This document shows positions 1 through 12,634 of a stretch of 64,000 nucleotides of DNA, piece by piece. The notes beneath the pieces were generated by a model. It was not told the DNA's origin. It saw nothing but the letters and a program-made list of their open reading frames with translations, and made no database searches. Within the stretch, counting starts at the first letter, position 1, and the number at the start of each line of letters is the position of its first letter. The DNA is from Petrosia ficiformis (taxonomy: Eukaryota > Porifera > Demospongiae > Haplosclerida > Petrosiidae): the NCBI GenBank assembly GCA_947044365.1, contig OX345637.1:434001-498000 (forward strand). The letters run 5' to 3'. The translations under genes were made by a program, and so were the position numbers.

Positions 1-1
1 A

Positions 2-190
2 AAAGATAAAGTATTGACTACATCAAGTTACCCTCGCTATGAGAAAGTAAGTGTACTACTTGTTGCTGTATGGAGATTACTGAGAGGTGATAATGATCCT
101 GAGAAATTAGTGATGTTTTGTGATGTACTAAAAAAACAGAGTAATGAAACACTCACTGAAATTACACAAAATATATTGAGAGAATTATAG
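2..190 (+). CDS. 3' end of a ROCO-family gene (last exon, CARD-like domain), truncated by window start
   Basis: The frame starting at base 2 is open for 62 codons and stops with TAG at 188-190. The peptide (KDKVLTTSSYPRYEK... ending ITQNILREL) matches the end of the last exon of copies A, B and C in this window, that is, the second half of their CARD-like death-fold domain. It is closest to copy B: both end in LREL-stop and both have V-W-R where A and C have I-W-R. The 3' flank (about 191-735) also matches the 3' flank of copy B (about 12635-13150). No stop lies inside the visible part, so the copy may be functional, but its ankyrin, Roc and COR parts lie outside the window. Confidence 0.75.
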   Translation, partial: KDKVLTTSSYPRYEKVSVLLVAVWRLLRGDNDPEKLVMFCDVLKKQSNETLTEITQNILREL

Positions 191-2042
191 GTTAGCGAAT
201 TAAATATTAATGATAATTATAATTTATTAACCACATCATTTTGATGCTCGCTTCTGACATAATTATGTGTAATTGTATAATTGTATCTGAACTGTTGGTT
301 AATTTGTATAACATCAATTTCTATATTCCTGTACAATAATTATATTACACCTTGACTGGCTTGACTGTGACTTAGATGATAGACAAGTGATAGACACACC
401 TGAGGATCTCAGAACACATGGATTGCTATAGCTATAGTAGATACTCACACAAATGTATGTTTATACATTCACACATTCTATCTTTACTGTAGCTGTCCGG
501 TCACACTTTCTGAACGTCCTACTGTCTCAGAAGACTCTGAATCAGAAACTCACACAAGCATCTAGTTGAATCTGTTATTTGGCATACACATCACTTAATA
601 CGAGGTATTGCGAGATTTTAGGAAAAAAAACTTGTGGAATTTTAAAGTGACACCAGACTGTGCTCTCTTGAAGTACAAGGCTAACAAAGTCCTAACACAG
701 TCCTAACATTCTCTTCAATTGATTTTATGTGTCCATGTAAAATAAAACAACTTTGCAGCTTTGATAAAATTATACACAATATTATATTTATAATTATAAC
801 TTATAGTTTCCAGTCATAGCAGATGTACAAATATAATTAAGCTTCAATGTATTAAGATCATATTATGGAGATCTATGTAGACTACTAAATACCAGTCCAT
901 CAACCTTGCTTTCGTTATCACTGGAGCTATTTGCTACGGGAATCATTGACATAAACTTAAAGATTGAAGTTCTCAAAGAAGGATGAGCTGCTAGTGCTGA
1001 TATCTTACTAACTCGTGTACTTATGAAGGTTGAACAGAGCACTGAACACCTATATAGAAATAGTTCAGAAAGCTTTTGAAAAACAACCATTAATTCCTTC
1101 ATGATATCATCGAGAAGATGAAAAAGAATGTGGTTGAACAAATTTAATGGGATTAACTCTTCACATGTATGAATATGTATAATAATTTACTATTATGAGT
1201 ACATCAAATTAATTTTTACAATTCTCTCTTGTCTCTTCAGGTTTTTCAGATTATTGGGTATCAAATAATCCCTTATTTAGAGGACTATTTCAGTGAACTA
1301 TATGTATTTTGTAAGAAGCTTTTTTGACATTGGTCCTGTTTATGTTATTGAAACCTTAGTCCCTGTGGCACAAACCTATATATATAGCACTCACAATCAG
1401 ATTGAGGTTCTAAAGAGTCTAAATATGCATATTACACTGAAAAATAGTTAATTATAAGATAACTATTTTATTGGTTAGTACAGTTGCAAGGATTTAACAA
1501 TTAGTTGTATGGTTGTTCAGATTATTATGTATGACATGCTAATGCCGTAACTACTTTGTGCTAATTATAACCATTTTAGGGTGCTGTCTTACTCATTTCA
1601 ACCAACAACCAATTAAAATGATTGTATTTGGCAGTTCTGGCCAACAAAAGGGTTTGGAAACCTGCAAACACATAATTTAATTTATTCTAGTGTACATTTT
1701 TATACTTGGTGCACACCAAGTTGTAGTAATAACATCATGCATTTAGCCACAACAATGTGTATGACAAACTAGCGGATTGAAATTTATGCAACTGTACTAC
1801 TGAGCCAATAAATTGCTTATTCAGTTTAACACATTAGTGTTTGCAGTGTAGCTATAATTAGGTAGCTATTTGCACAACATTATGACTATCACCGTAGTTT
1901 TTGGACCCAGCTGGGATTGACCCCTTGGCCCTATACCAGCATCGAAATCCCCTCCTAGGAAAATCATTAACTGCCCCACCCAGACTAATAATTAATAAAA
2001 AAAATTAATCAACCCTGCGCGCGCCGGTCCACGCGAAGAGTA
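191..2042. other. Intergenic interval between ROCO copy 0 and copy A
   Basis: The first 550 bp match the region after copy B (12635-13150), so gene plus flank were duplicated together. The next part shows no recognisable gene; a 92-codon minus-strand frame at 863-1141 has no family resemblance. A 414-bp terminal-inverted-repeat element lies at 1435-1848. The last 150 bp before copy A are locally GC-rich (GCGCGCGCC near 2018) and do not resemble the sequence upstream of copies B and C, so copy A seems to have a different promoter. Confidence 0.6.
1435..1848. mobile_element. Short TIR element (MITE), Tc/mariner-like, TA target
   Basis: A 414-bp non-coding element flanked by TA. The left end reads CACTGAAAAATAG and the right end, read inwards, CACTGCAAACACTA. 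Internally it shares GTTAGTACAGTTGCAAGGA and a TTGGTGCACACCAAG-type palindrome with the elements at 5861 and 7713, so all three belong to one family. No transposase is present, so it would depend on an outside enzyme. Confidence 0.65.
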
Positions 2043-5000
2043 ATGTCTGTTAGCAGAATTGGAGAAAGGTGTTTGAGAGTATTTGGAAAATATGGAAGAA
2101 AGGAAGACGCAATTGCACTGTTACCTTTTGTAGGTAATCCTCGTGAACTAAAAGACTTTAACAAACAGACACTTCTTCATTGGGCATGTTATCACGGATG
2201 GATGGACATAGTGGTAAAGCTTATCGAAGAATATCACTTAGATCCAATGTGTAGGGATTGGTTTGGCAACACTTGTCTACATAAAGCATGTCGTCAGAGA
2301 GGAAATCTTGGTATAATCATGTATCTGAATAGAGAGTGTCTATTAGATCCAAGCTGTAAGAATGATGGCAGCAACACACTACTGCATGTGGCTTGTAGAC
2401 ATGCGTATGGAGATATAGAGATGGTTCAGTATCTTATTAGCGAATTCTCATGTAATCCGATGGCTCAAAATAATTCTGGCAACACTCCACTACACATGGC
2501 TTGCATAAATAAAGATATTGAGATAGTTCAGTATCTGATTACCTGTAAATGTAATCCAATGAGTAAGAATGATCGGGGCAACACTCCACTACATGTGGCT
2601 TGCAAAAATGGAGATATGCAGATGGTTCAGTTAATGATTGGAGAATGTCATTATGATCTAATGAGTAAGAACAATGATGGCAACACTCCACTGCATCTGG
2701 CTTATGGGCATGAAGATGCACAGATGGTTCAATGCCTGATCCGTCATTGCAATCCCATGAGTAAAGATGATGAGGGAAATACGCTGCTACATTTACTATG
2801 TGCACACAGTCATTATGACTTCAGTATTCCTGCTATTGAATACATTCTTTCAATTGGAAAGATTAATCCACTAGCTAAAAATAATTTAGGCGAGGCTCCG
2901 TTAATGCTAGCTAGTAGTGGTAAATGCAAACAAATTGTGAAAGCTATCTTTGCCAAGTTTGGTAGAATCCAGATTTCTCATCCTGTTCACTCCTACATCA
3001 ATGTAGTTTTATTGGGTAACCCTGGAGTAGGTAAGAGTACATTAGCTCAGGTCATTATTCAGAGATCCAGTGGTGTGTTTGCTTCGGTACGCGGTATATT
3101 TCAGAATGTAAAGGGAGTGGAGCATTGTACAGCTGGCATAATTCCTAGTAAACTAGAACACAGAGAATTAGGAAATGTCATTCTACACGATTCAGCAGGT
3201 CAAGCAGAATACTACTCTAGTCACATTGCAGTTCTCGAGAATCTACTACATAGTTCTACAGCTGTTTTCATTATCGTAGTTCGCTTATCAGAGAAGGAAG
3301 TGTACAAACATCTTCATTATTGGCTGACTATTGTGGAGAATGAAAGCCATAAGGCATTAGGTCAGTGTCATTTAGTTATAGTAGCCAGCCATATCGATGA
3401 AGTCGACCAGAAAGATCGACCAGCTATCTACAGAAAATTAGATGATATTACATCATCACGACTTTCTCAACAGAATAGTATAATAGTAAATTGTGGATTA
3501 GTACCTCTTGATTGTCGTAGACTTGCTGGTGGTGAGCTTTCCTCATTTACAACTACTTTATCGAGTGCATGTCAATCTCTTCGAAGCACAAATAAAAGAG
3601 AAATGAGCCTGTATTGTCATATGTTGTTTGCCTTGCTTCAAGAAAGGGAAGATACTTTCTACAGACTTGACAAGCTAATCATAACCTTGAAGAAATCAGA
3701 AGGATATTTCGCACCACTACAGATTGCAGAGATATCAGAGTTACTCTCCTCACTTCATGCAACTGGTCTCATTCTGTTTTTCAAGAATGAGACATCTGGT
3801 AATTCATGGGTAATTGTTCAAAAGGGAATTCTCCTTACTGAAGTAAACGGAGTTCTGTTTGCTCCTGATAACTTTCAACAATATCACGACATAGCTAATA
3901 ATACAGGAATAATTTCCCTCTCTACGTTTTCTCGACTCTTCCCACAATATCCTTCAGATATGTTAGTACTATTTCTTCAACATATGGAACTGTGTCAGGA
4001 CATAAGTCAAGATTTATTACCCTCTAATAATCTTAAGATGAAAGGTGACGATAGGCTGTTATTTTTTCCTGCTCTCATACGTAACACAGAGAGACCTCAA
4101 GAGATTAGTGGAACATTTCAGTTTGGTTGGTGTCTTCAGTGTTCTAATCCTCATCAGTTCTTTCTTCCTTGTCTCCTTCATGTTCTTCTCCTTCATCTTG
4201 CCTTTCGATATGCTCTCCCAAAGTCAACAGAGGATCAACTTCATCGACGATGTACGATTTGGACAAGTGGTATTCAGTGGGGTAACACACGTGGTGTTGA
4301 GAGTTTAGTAGAACTAGTTGATAATAGTCAATGTGTTCTACTGTTAATGTCATGTCAAGTAGGATCGCAAAAAAACATGCTTCGTCTTTGTAAACAATTA
4401 ATTTGTGAAATACTTTCACTTCAACAACAGCTTTGTCCCAGTTTAAAGCTACAAGAATTTGTTATTGAGCCCTCACAATTACACTACCCTATCCAGAAAC
4501 CCTCCACACTAACACTTTATGATATTGAACTGATTGCCTCAAGTATTAATCAAAAGGAAGAATTTGTCCTGGATACAGAAGGGGTGAAACAACCGAAAAG
4601 AATATCAGATCTATTTCCATTTGAACCTATTCAACCTGATACATTATCAGTATTTGCAGGACGTAATCCTGAAGTGAGTGATTTGATATTATATTAGATT
4701 ATTATTATAACATGTTATTTGTTCTTTATACAGGATATTGCTAATACCCTTAACAGAGACCCAACTATAATGAGAATACCAAATGAACAATCAAATGACA
4801 CTTGCAAAGGTTAATGTCAGTAATTGTTATCTGTAATAGTATGTAGTGTTGTATACTGATAGTCATTTGTAAGTTATGATAGATGACATAAAATTGATCA
4901 CCTTACATGGCTACCTCATGAAAGGTCACATTTTTATACACTATAGAATCATCACATATACATTTACCTGTTGTAAGTTCACATAGTGAAACTAGTCAGA

Positions 5001-5529
5001 TCACTACAGGTATAGTAATACTATAATTATGTGTGCAATATTCAGTACATTCCTTTCAGGATCATCACACTTATCAGAGATAACTGTTATCACTCCTACT
5101 CAACACGAATTACTAGACAGTAAAATACCATTACCTAATATCCAATCCATGACCTCTTCTACTTCGCTTCATCACACTACAACAAGTATAGAAGATACTG
5201 AAAGAGATGAGACAGAACATTTACCATCTCCTAAGAACATACTCACAAGACACTTGTCTGATATAACTGATGTTGTGTTAGATCCTGAGAAACTAGCTAA
5301 TGATCTTCACTCTGCTGGTCTAGTAACATTTCATATGAAAGATAGAGTATTGACTACATCAAGTTACTCTCGTTATGACAAAGTTAGCAAATTAGTTAAT
5401 GATATATGGAGGATGCTGAGAGCTGATAATGATCCCGAGAAATTAATGATGTTTTGTGATGTACTGAAGAAACAGAATGATGATAAACTTACTGAAATTA
5501 CACAAGACATGTTGAGAGAATTAGGTTAG
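2043..5529 (+). CDS. ROCO-type protein, copy A: ankyrin repeats - Roc GTPase - COR - CARD-like domain
   Basis: Model: join(2043..4673, 4734..4809, 4947..5009, 5060..5529), 1079 aa. The ATG at 2043 aligns with the starts of copies B and C. Residues 40-300 hold about eight ankyrin repeats (GNTPLHxAC pattern). Residues 318-510 are a Roc-type GTPase with P-loop GNPGVGKST (about 325-333), DSAGQ (about 382) and SHIDEVD as the G4-like motif. Residues 520-877 resemble COR (SELLSSLHATGLILFF, LLFFPALIRNTERP). The last exon encodes a helical domain (about 985-1079) resembling CARD. ROCO proteins are GTPase-regulated scaffolds, and DAPK1 is the familiar ankyrin-Roc-COR-death-domain example; this protein has no kinase. 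The three introns are 50-137 bp with phases 0, 1, 1, conserved in copy C. Reading through intron 1 or intron 2 meets an early stop, so unspliced forms would lack the CARD-like end. Partner and pathway are unknown. Confidence 0.85.
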
Positions 5530-5860
5530 TGAATCATAATGATACCTAATTATTACATGTATTATAATATTATTATATTCATAGGTTTATCCAAGGTTTT
5601 CTAATAACATGATTCAACAGTATTACTTACATTATTCAAATTTGTATAATTTTTCACATTTCATTGTTTTATTTGCTATACAATTGAATTTGACATACAG
5701 CTTGTTAGCACTATTTATGATTACAATACATGTGTATACTGTCACAAATGAGAGTAGTCCAGTCACTATACACTGTAAAAAGTAATAACCTTCAGTTGGT
5801 TACAGGAGTTTCAATGCAATTATATTTTCCTCCATGCTGATTTATTTTTCCTGCTAGTTA

Positions 5861-6858
5861 CACTGTAAAAATAGAATTGTTAAAATAACAAATATATTGG
5901 TTAGTACAGTTGCAAGGATTTAACAATTAGTTGGTTGTTCAGGATACATACATCTAACACCATAGTTACTTTGGTCTAATTATATTAACCCTTAGAGGAC
6001 TGAGCCTGTTTTTCAAAATTCTTCCCATTTCCAACACTGGCGACTCTATTGCATATAATGTAGCCACCGTTCACTTTCTCTACCCCAAACTTGGCTCCTT
6101 TTCCGACATGGAGTACTACTTCCACCAACTTGCTTACCGGGACTCGAATGTCCCCAAGCGCTTCGTAGGATCAAATCAAATGCAGTGCTCTCCCTCTTTT
6201 GACTGGAACTGGGGATAACAAAATTACCCCACTGCATGTTGGCACCAGCTACACCCACGATTACAGGTTTCACAGCAAGGAAAATGCCTTAGGTACCCAC
6301 CAGAGCGCGTGGGCGGGGTCAAAAAATGCAAAATTCGTCGGCAGCGAGGGGGCACAGCCCCCTTCGATCCCCCGCATTAACGGGGGGACACCCCCTTTAA
6401 AATTCCCCCCATGATTGTTATTTAGGCCAAAAGGCGGCCGAAAAACCATCAACATTTTTAGCCACGTTCGTCAGCTTGTGCCTGACGCCAATTACAACCA
6501 TTTGGACAGCCTCGTGTAGCTAGGAACAGACGGCAAACCACGTAGTGGTGAAATGTCACATATATGTGACATCAGTCTTCTAAGGGTTAAAATACGTAAA
6601 AGATATATGTACCTATTATAATCAATTATCATGCCTAATACCTCACATTAGATGCACAAAGAAGGTTTGGCAACTTAAAATGGCTCAATTAAAATAAATA
6701 TTCTAATTTGTACATCTATTAGACAGCATAAGGATAGTGATATTACAATTATTAAATTAATTATTACATAACAACCTACACGACAAATTAAATTACAATT
6801 TAAATTATTCCTTGCAACTGTACTAACCAGTTATTTTAACAATTTTATTTTTGCAATG
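5861..6858. mobile_element. TIR element nested inside 5771-7685
   Basis: 998 bp flanked by TA. The left end is CACTGTAAAAATAG and the right end, read inwards, CATTGCAAAAATA. Both ends continue with a shared block (TTGTTAAAATAAC, then GGTTAGTACAGTTGCAAGGA). It belongs to the same family as 1435-1848 and 7713-8105 but is longer because a third element (5989-6586) sits inside it. Confidence 0.7.
5989..6586. mobile_element. piggyBac-type non-autonomous element (TTAA target), third nesting level
   Basis: 598 bp flanked by TTAA on both sides (5985-5988 and 6587-6590). The ends are CCCTTAGAGGACTGA and, read inwards from the right, CCCTTAGAAGACTGA. A TTAA target plus CCC-starting ends is the piggyBac signature. 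The interior is more GC-rich than its surroundings and has C/G palindromes near 6350-6415. There is no transposase. Confidence 0.75.
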
Positions 6859-7335
6859 TAATATTTATAAGTCATGCACAGTTCATTTGATCTTGATCTA
6901 TAAATTGACTAATATAAAGTACATGTCATAATAAGGCATATGGTAACAAACATTAATACAATGTAGCTATATACGTAGCATAGTATTGTAGTGTATTATA
7001 TTTTAGTATTCCAATTTTAACATCTGTGAAAACAACAGATGTTAATAGCTCATTCCACACTCTACAAATTGATTTGCCGATTTTACATGTTAAAACAGTA
7101 TCATATGCAATTATTATGTCTTCCTTCTGTGTTCTATCTGTTAGTGGATGTGAGAGCATACTCTCAATATTTGTTTATAGTACACTGTATTAGCTGCTCT
7201 ATAAAAATCATGAACATTTCACAAAATAGCTTTCCCACACTACTAGTTAATGAGCCAAATGATTGTCCTGTGAGAATGATTTAGCTCATTTAGCAATTAA
7301 GTAAATTATAGTTCATGGCTGATTAATTAACTAGT

Positions 7336-7359
7336 GGGGGGGGGGGGGGGGGGGGGGGG
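7336..7359 (+). repeat. Homopolymer of 24 G
   Basis: An uninterrupted G run in otherwise AT-rich DNA, inside the TIR element 5771-7685. It could form a G-quadruplex, and its exact length is uncertain in any assembly. Confidence 0.9.
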
Positions 7360-7712
7360 TGGTGCAGAGTAGTAATAAATATATACAATAAGTTATACTT
7401 ATAATAGCAAACAACATTTGATGTACTCCACAGATATTTGAAAAGTCAGCACATGTATGTAATTACTATGGAAATTTATAGATCTAAAGTACATGTACAT
7501 TGTATTTTTTTTACCATTCTTTTTTATGGCATGTACTTTGTATACTAATCAATATAGCAAATTACTACTTGTAAACATTACCTAGCTATACAAGACAGAA
7601 GCGTGATTGATTTATATAGTCTCATGAGGATTTGAAACTCATGTAACCAAATGAAGGTTAAAATAACCCATTAAGTTTTACAGTGTATATATAATGCAGG
7701 AGCGATGTGTTA

Positions 7713-8105
7713 CACTGCAAAAAAAACAAACTTAATGGTTAGTATAGTTGCAAGGATTTAACAATTTGTTGGTTGTTCGGAATACATACATCTTATATAT
7801 ACTACCACAGATACTTTGTACTAATTATATTAATTATAGTTGAATCACTATAATTTTTAGGGTGCTGTCTACTCATAATTTATACTAAAGTACATGTAAT
7901 TGTATCTGGTCATCAAAAAGGTTTGTAAATCCACAACCACATAATTTAATCTATACCTTCCAATACTTGGTGCACATTATGTCATAGTAACATACATGCA
8001 TGTAGCCACAACATCCTCTATGACAATTGACAATCTAAATTGAAACTCATGCTATTCTGTACTAACCAATAAAATGGTTATTTTAACGATTTATTTTTTG
8101 CAGTG
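7713..8105. mobile_element. Short TIR element (MITE), TA target
   Basis: 393 bp between TA at 7711-7712 and TA at 8106-8107. The left end is CACTGCAAAAAAAAC and the right end, read inwards, CACTGCAAAAAATAAATCG. It shares internal sequence with the elements at 1435 and 5861. The homologous site beside copy C (TA at 17686-17687) is empty. Confidence 0.7.
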
Positions 8106-9352
8106 TATATAATTATAATTATTATACATGTTAGTAATTAATTTTGTGTCTTCTACACTATCTTGTGAAGTTATGGTAGCAAATAATTATTTATTTGTAT
8201 TTCTAATGGAAATAATTGCATTCCTGACGAGAAAGGTAATTGATAGTACAATCTGAAGTACAAACATTGTACTGTACTATAGTTTGACATATATAGACAC
8301 TAAAATTCATGTTACCATTTAAATAGAAATGTTGATCATGAGTATCAAACCACACCCAATACTACATGATGATAAGATAACGCACATTTAATCCTGCAAT
8401 GGTTAAGAGCTCTAGAATTGAGGAGGTTGCCTCTAGGATTGAGGATAATTTGTAGCACTTTGAACATTATATCAGGAAGGCTAGACAATTCCAAGATATC
8501 ACCATTCAAACATGTACCAGGTTTCACAATGGCAACAAGCTACGGTGTGCAAAAAATATTAGCTGCTCTTATGTGATCATTTTAAAACACCCACACCTAG
8601 TAATAACATTCAAATCAACATTAAGAAGGCAGGTACATGGATTGATTGAAACCTCAGTACACTAGCTACTTGACGAAGGGTTTCAAAAGTAGTTGTATAT
8701 AGAATTGCTTCTCCAGATCCATCTTTTCATAGTTACAGCTTTGCTAATAATAGGCGTTGGATCAAGAAGACTTAATGAAATAACATGCATACCACTGAAT
8801 ACAACACACAATAAGCAGTTAAATTTTAAGTACATTGTTTAATTACTGCGGCACACGCACTATAATTATATACGTAGGGTGGAAATTTTGTGTGATATAT
8901 TTATGTACATTTACGAGTTACTGAAATGAGGTTGTTAAATCTCTTCTTAATTATACACAATATTGGAATATAAATGATGTAGCTCTCATGAAGATTTAAA
9001 GATGAAGAACATGTTTTCAAAACATGAATAAGAAACAAAATTAAAGAAACTTCATCTGTTCACTGAACCTTCATACTGGTCGTTTTGAGTCTGATACTGC
9101 AAACTGCCTATCACTAAAAAGAATAAAAGAATAGAGTTTGGTTGAAAAGTGTGCATTAATAATATTGCACACCTAAGTGTCAGTACTGTGACATCACACT
9201 TTTAGGACCTCCAATTATTGGTCAAAAGTCACATGATCAGCAATAATAATTAAATAACTTATACTGTAGTGGTAAGTGAGATTTGTTCATAATTATTCAT
9301 GCATGTCTTTTACATTTTTTTTTATTTTTAGCTGCAGTCAGTGAGTATAATA

Positions 9353-12300
9353 ATGTCTTTTGATAGAGAATGTTTGTGGGCATTTAGAACTGGGCAAAAA
9401 CATGAAGCAATTAGGTTGTTACCGTTTGTAGCTAATCCTCATGAACTCATAGTGCGCCATAATCAGCAGACAATTCTTCACTACACATCTTATCATGGGT
9501 GGATTGAGTTAGTGATGTTGCTCATCAGTAAATATCAGTTTAATCCGATGTGCAAAGATAGGTTTGGTAACACATCACTACATATAGCATGCCATCAGAA
9601 AGGAAATCTGATGCTAGTTATGTATCTCATTAATGAATGTAGATGTGACCCAATGAGTACGAATAATCTTGGCTACACTATACTAAACGAAGCCTGTAGT
9701 AATAATGATATACAAATTGTTCACTACCTGACTGGTGAATTAAGATGTAATCTGATGAGTAAGAGCAATGGAGGAAACACACCGCTACACGAGGCTTGTC
9801 GTCGCTATCCACCTTGTATTTTCATTATTGAATAGATTTTATCTACTGTAAAGATTGACCCACTAGCCGGAAATAAGTTCGGTCAGACCCCACTAATGCT
9901 AGTACCTGAACCATACAAAGAAAATGTGAAAGCAGTATTTGCCAAGTACGATAAAATCCAGATTTCTCATCCAGTTAACTCTTATGTCAATGTAGTTCTA
10001 CTGGGTAATCCTGGAGTAGGTAAGAGTACATTAGCTCAGGTCATTATTCAGAGATCTAGTGGTGTGTTTGGTTCACTACGTGGTCTATTTCAGTATGTAA
10101 AGGGAGTGGAGATTTGTACGGCTGGCATAATTCCTAGTAAACTAGAACACAGGGAATTAGGAAATGTTATCCTACATGACTCGGCAGGTCAACCAGAATA
10201 CTACTCTAGTCACATTGCAGTTCTTGAGAATCTACTACATGGTTCTGCAGCTGTTTTCACTAGTTTATCTGAGAAGGAAGTGTACCAACATCTTCATCAT
10301 TGGCTGACTATTGTTGAGAATGAAAGCCATAAGGCATTAGGCCAGTGTCATGTGCTTATAGTAGCCAGCCATATAGATGAAGTTGACCCGAAAGATCGAC
10401 CAGGTATCTACAGAGAATTAGCTGATATCATATCATCACGAATATCTTAACAGAGTGGTATAGTAATTGTGGGATAGTGGCTCTTGATTGTCGCAGACTT
10501 GCAGGTGGTGAGCTATCTTCCTTTATAGCTACTGTATCCAGTGCATGTCAATCTATTCGTATTGCTAATACAAGAGAAATGAGTCTGTATTGTCACATGC
10601 TCTTTGCTTTGCTTGATGAGACAAAAGAGAGTGTCTACACACTAGATCAGCTAAGAACAATTGTAAGAGAATCAAAAGGGTATTGTGTACCAGTAAAGGG
10701 TAGAACAATGTCACAGTTATTATCTTCTCTTCATGCAACTGGTCTCATTGTGTTTCTAAAGAATATTCACACACCTGATAATTCATGGATTGTTTCTCAA
10801 AAAGGAGTTCTCCTTACTGTAGTAAATGGAGTTCTGTTTGCTCCAGAGAATTTTAAACAACATCGTGATATAGCTAGTAATACAGGAATTATTACCCTGT
10901 CCACACTTTCTTGACTCTTCCCGCAATATACTTCAGAAATGTTAGTTCTGTTTCTTCAATATATGGAGTTGTGTCAGGAGATCAGTCAAGGCTTACTGTT
11001 TTCTACTAATCTGATGATGAGAGATGACGAATCATCAGATGAGATGAGGGAGAAGTTATTATTCTTTCCTGCTCTCATACATAATACAGAGAGACCACAA
11101 AAGATCAGTGGAACATTTCAGTTTGGTTGGTGTCTTCAGTGTTCTAATAGTCATCACTTTTTCTTCCTCGTTTCCTTCATGCTTGTTCTTCTCCTTCATC
11201 TTGCCTATCGATACGCTCTCTCGAAGTCAACAGAGAATAAACTTCATTGACAATGTACCATTTGGACAAGTGGTATTCTGTGGAAGACACACGTGGTGTT
11301 CAGAGTTTAGTAGAACTAGTTGATATTAGTCAATGTGTCTACTGTTAATGTCATGCCAAGTAGGATCAGAACAAAACATGCTTCATCTTTGTAAAGACTT
11401 ACTTTGTGAAATACTTTCACTTCAACATCAGCTTTGTCCTAGTTTAAAACTACAAGAATTTGTTATTGACCCCTCACAATTACACTACCCTATCCAGAAA
11501 CCCTCTACACTAACACTTTATGATATTGAACTGATTGCCTCATGTATTATTCAAAAGGAACTATTTGTCCTGGATACAGAAGGAGATAAACAGATGAAGA
11601 TATCAGATCTATTTCCATTTGAACCTATTCAACCTGATACATTATCAGTATTTGCAGGACGTAATCCTGAAGTGAGTGATTTGATATTATATTAGATTAG
11701 TATAACATGTTATTTGTTTTTTTTACACAGGAGGATTGCTAATACTCTTAACAGAGACCCAACTATATTGAGGATACGCAGTGAACAAGCAACTGACCAT
11801 AAAGGTTAATGTCAACACACCTGTTATCTGAATATAGTCTGACCTTCACAATGATTAAATTTACTATAATAATATAATTATTATACTGTTGTATTCTACT
11901 GATAACCAGTTTGGTATTATGATAGATGACATAAAATTGATGACCATATATGGTTAGTAGTTACTTCATGAAGTTTATATTTTATACACTACAGATGTGC
12001 AACAAAATGACAGTATACATTTAGCTCTCGTATCTTCACACATTGAAACTGGTGAGATGAATACAGGTATACTAATACTACAATACTAACAATTTATTCA
12101 TTCCTTTCAGGATCACACACATCAGAGTTAAATGACTCTTGCACAGGTTAATGTCACTAACTGTTATTCGTAATAGTCTGACCTTCAGAATGATAATTAT
12201 TACTTCACTGTATACTGTTGTGTAATTAATATTAATATATATCATTCAGTACATTCCTTTCAGGATTATTAGAGATAACTGTTTTTAATTCTATCACTTC

Positions 12301-12634
12301 TATTCAACAAAAAGATGAGACAGAACATTTACCATCTCCTAAGAACACACTCACAAGACACTTGTCTGATATAACTAATGTTGTGTTAGATCCTGAGAAA
12401 CTAGCTAATGATCTTCACTCTGCTGGTCTAATAACATTTCATATGAAAGATAGAGTATTGACTACATCAAGTTATCCTCGTTATGAGAAAGGCAGTATAT
12501 TACTCATTGCTGTATGGAGATAACTGAGAAGTGATAATAATCCTAAGATAGTAATGACATTTTGTGATGTACTAAAAAAACAGAATGATGAAACACTTAC
12601 TGAAATTACACAAAATATATTGAGAGAATTATAG
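9353..12634 (+). pseudogene. ROCO-type gene copy B, broken
   Basis: Collinear with copies A and C from the start codon (MSFDRECLWAF) to the LREL end, but with many lesions: a TAG at 9833-9835 just before the Roc domain; an in-frame 9-base loss in Roc near 10258 (FIIVVRLSE in A reduced to FTSLSE); CAA to TAA at 10448-10450; a one-base loss near 10465; CGA to TGA at 10912-10914 and 11248-11250; one-base losses near 11285 and 11335; and TTA to TAA at 12531-12533 in the CARD-like exon. It has only about four or five ankyrin repeats. The P-loop and the DSAGQ motif are still readable, so inactivation looks fairly recent. The 5'UTR intron (9272-9331) and the GTGAGT donor after the COR region persist. 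A truncated ankyrin-only product (9353-9835, 160 codons) could still be made. Confidence 0.85.

Larger units (their letters stand above)
5771..7685. mobile_element. TIR element with TA target, carrying two further insertions
   Basis: The 1915-bp element is flanked by TA (5769-5770 and 7686-7687). Its ends are imperfect inverted repeats: left CACTGTAAAA then AACCTTCAGTTGGTTACAG, and right (read inwards) CACTGTAAAA then AACCTTCATTTGGTTACAT. The homologous site beside copy C (TA at 17663-17664) is unoccupied. Much of the interior is a second element (5861-6858). The remainder includes a run of 24 G at 7336-7359. No transposase ORF was seen. Confidence 0.7.
5530..9352. other. Intergenic interval between copies A and B, with nested transposons and duplicated flank
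   Basis: 5530-5768 matches 17447-17662 after copy C, and 8108-9145 matches about 17688-18724. The roughly 2.3 kb between them in the A flank is entirely the transposons listed separately (5771-7685 and 7713-8105). A putative 5'UTR intron of copy B lies at 9272-9331 (GTAAGT donor, TTTTAG acceptor). No coding gene was recognised. Confidence 0.7.

Noticed and set aside
863..1141. Minus-strand ORF of 92 codons
   Set aside because: No start or splice context and no family similarity; it lies in the duplicated ROCO interval, with no matching ORF seen after copy B.
2539..2805. Minus-strand ORFs antisense to the ROCO genes (also 4144-4419 and 16061-16336)
   Set aside because: Shadows of conserved coding sequence on the other strand; they recur only because the sense genes are paralogues.
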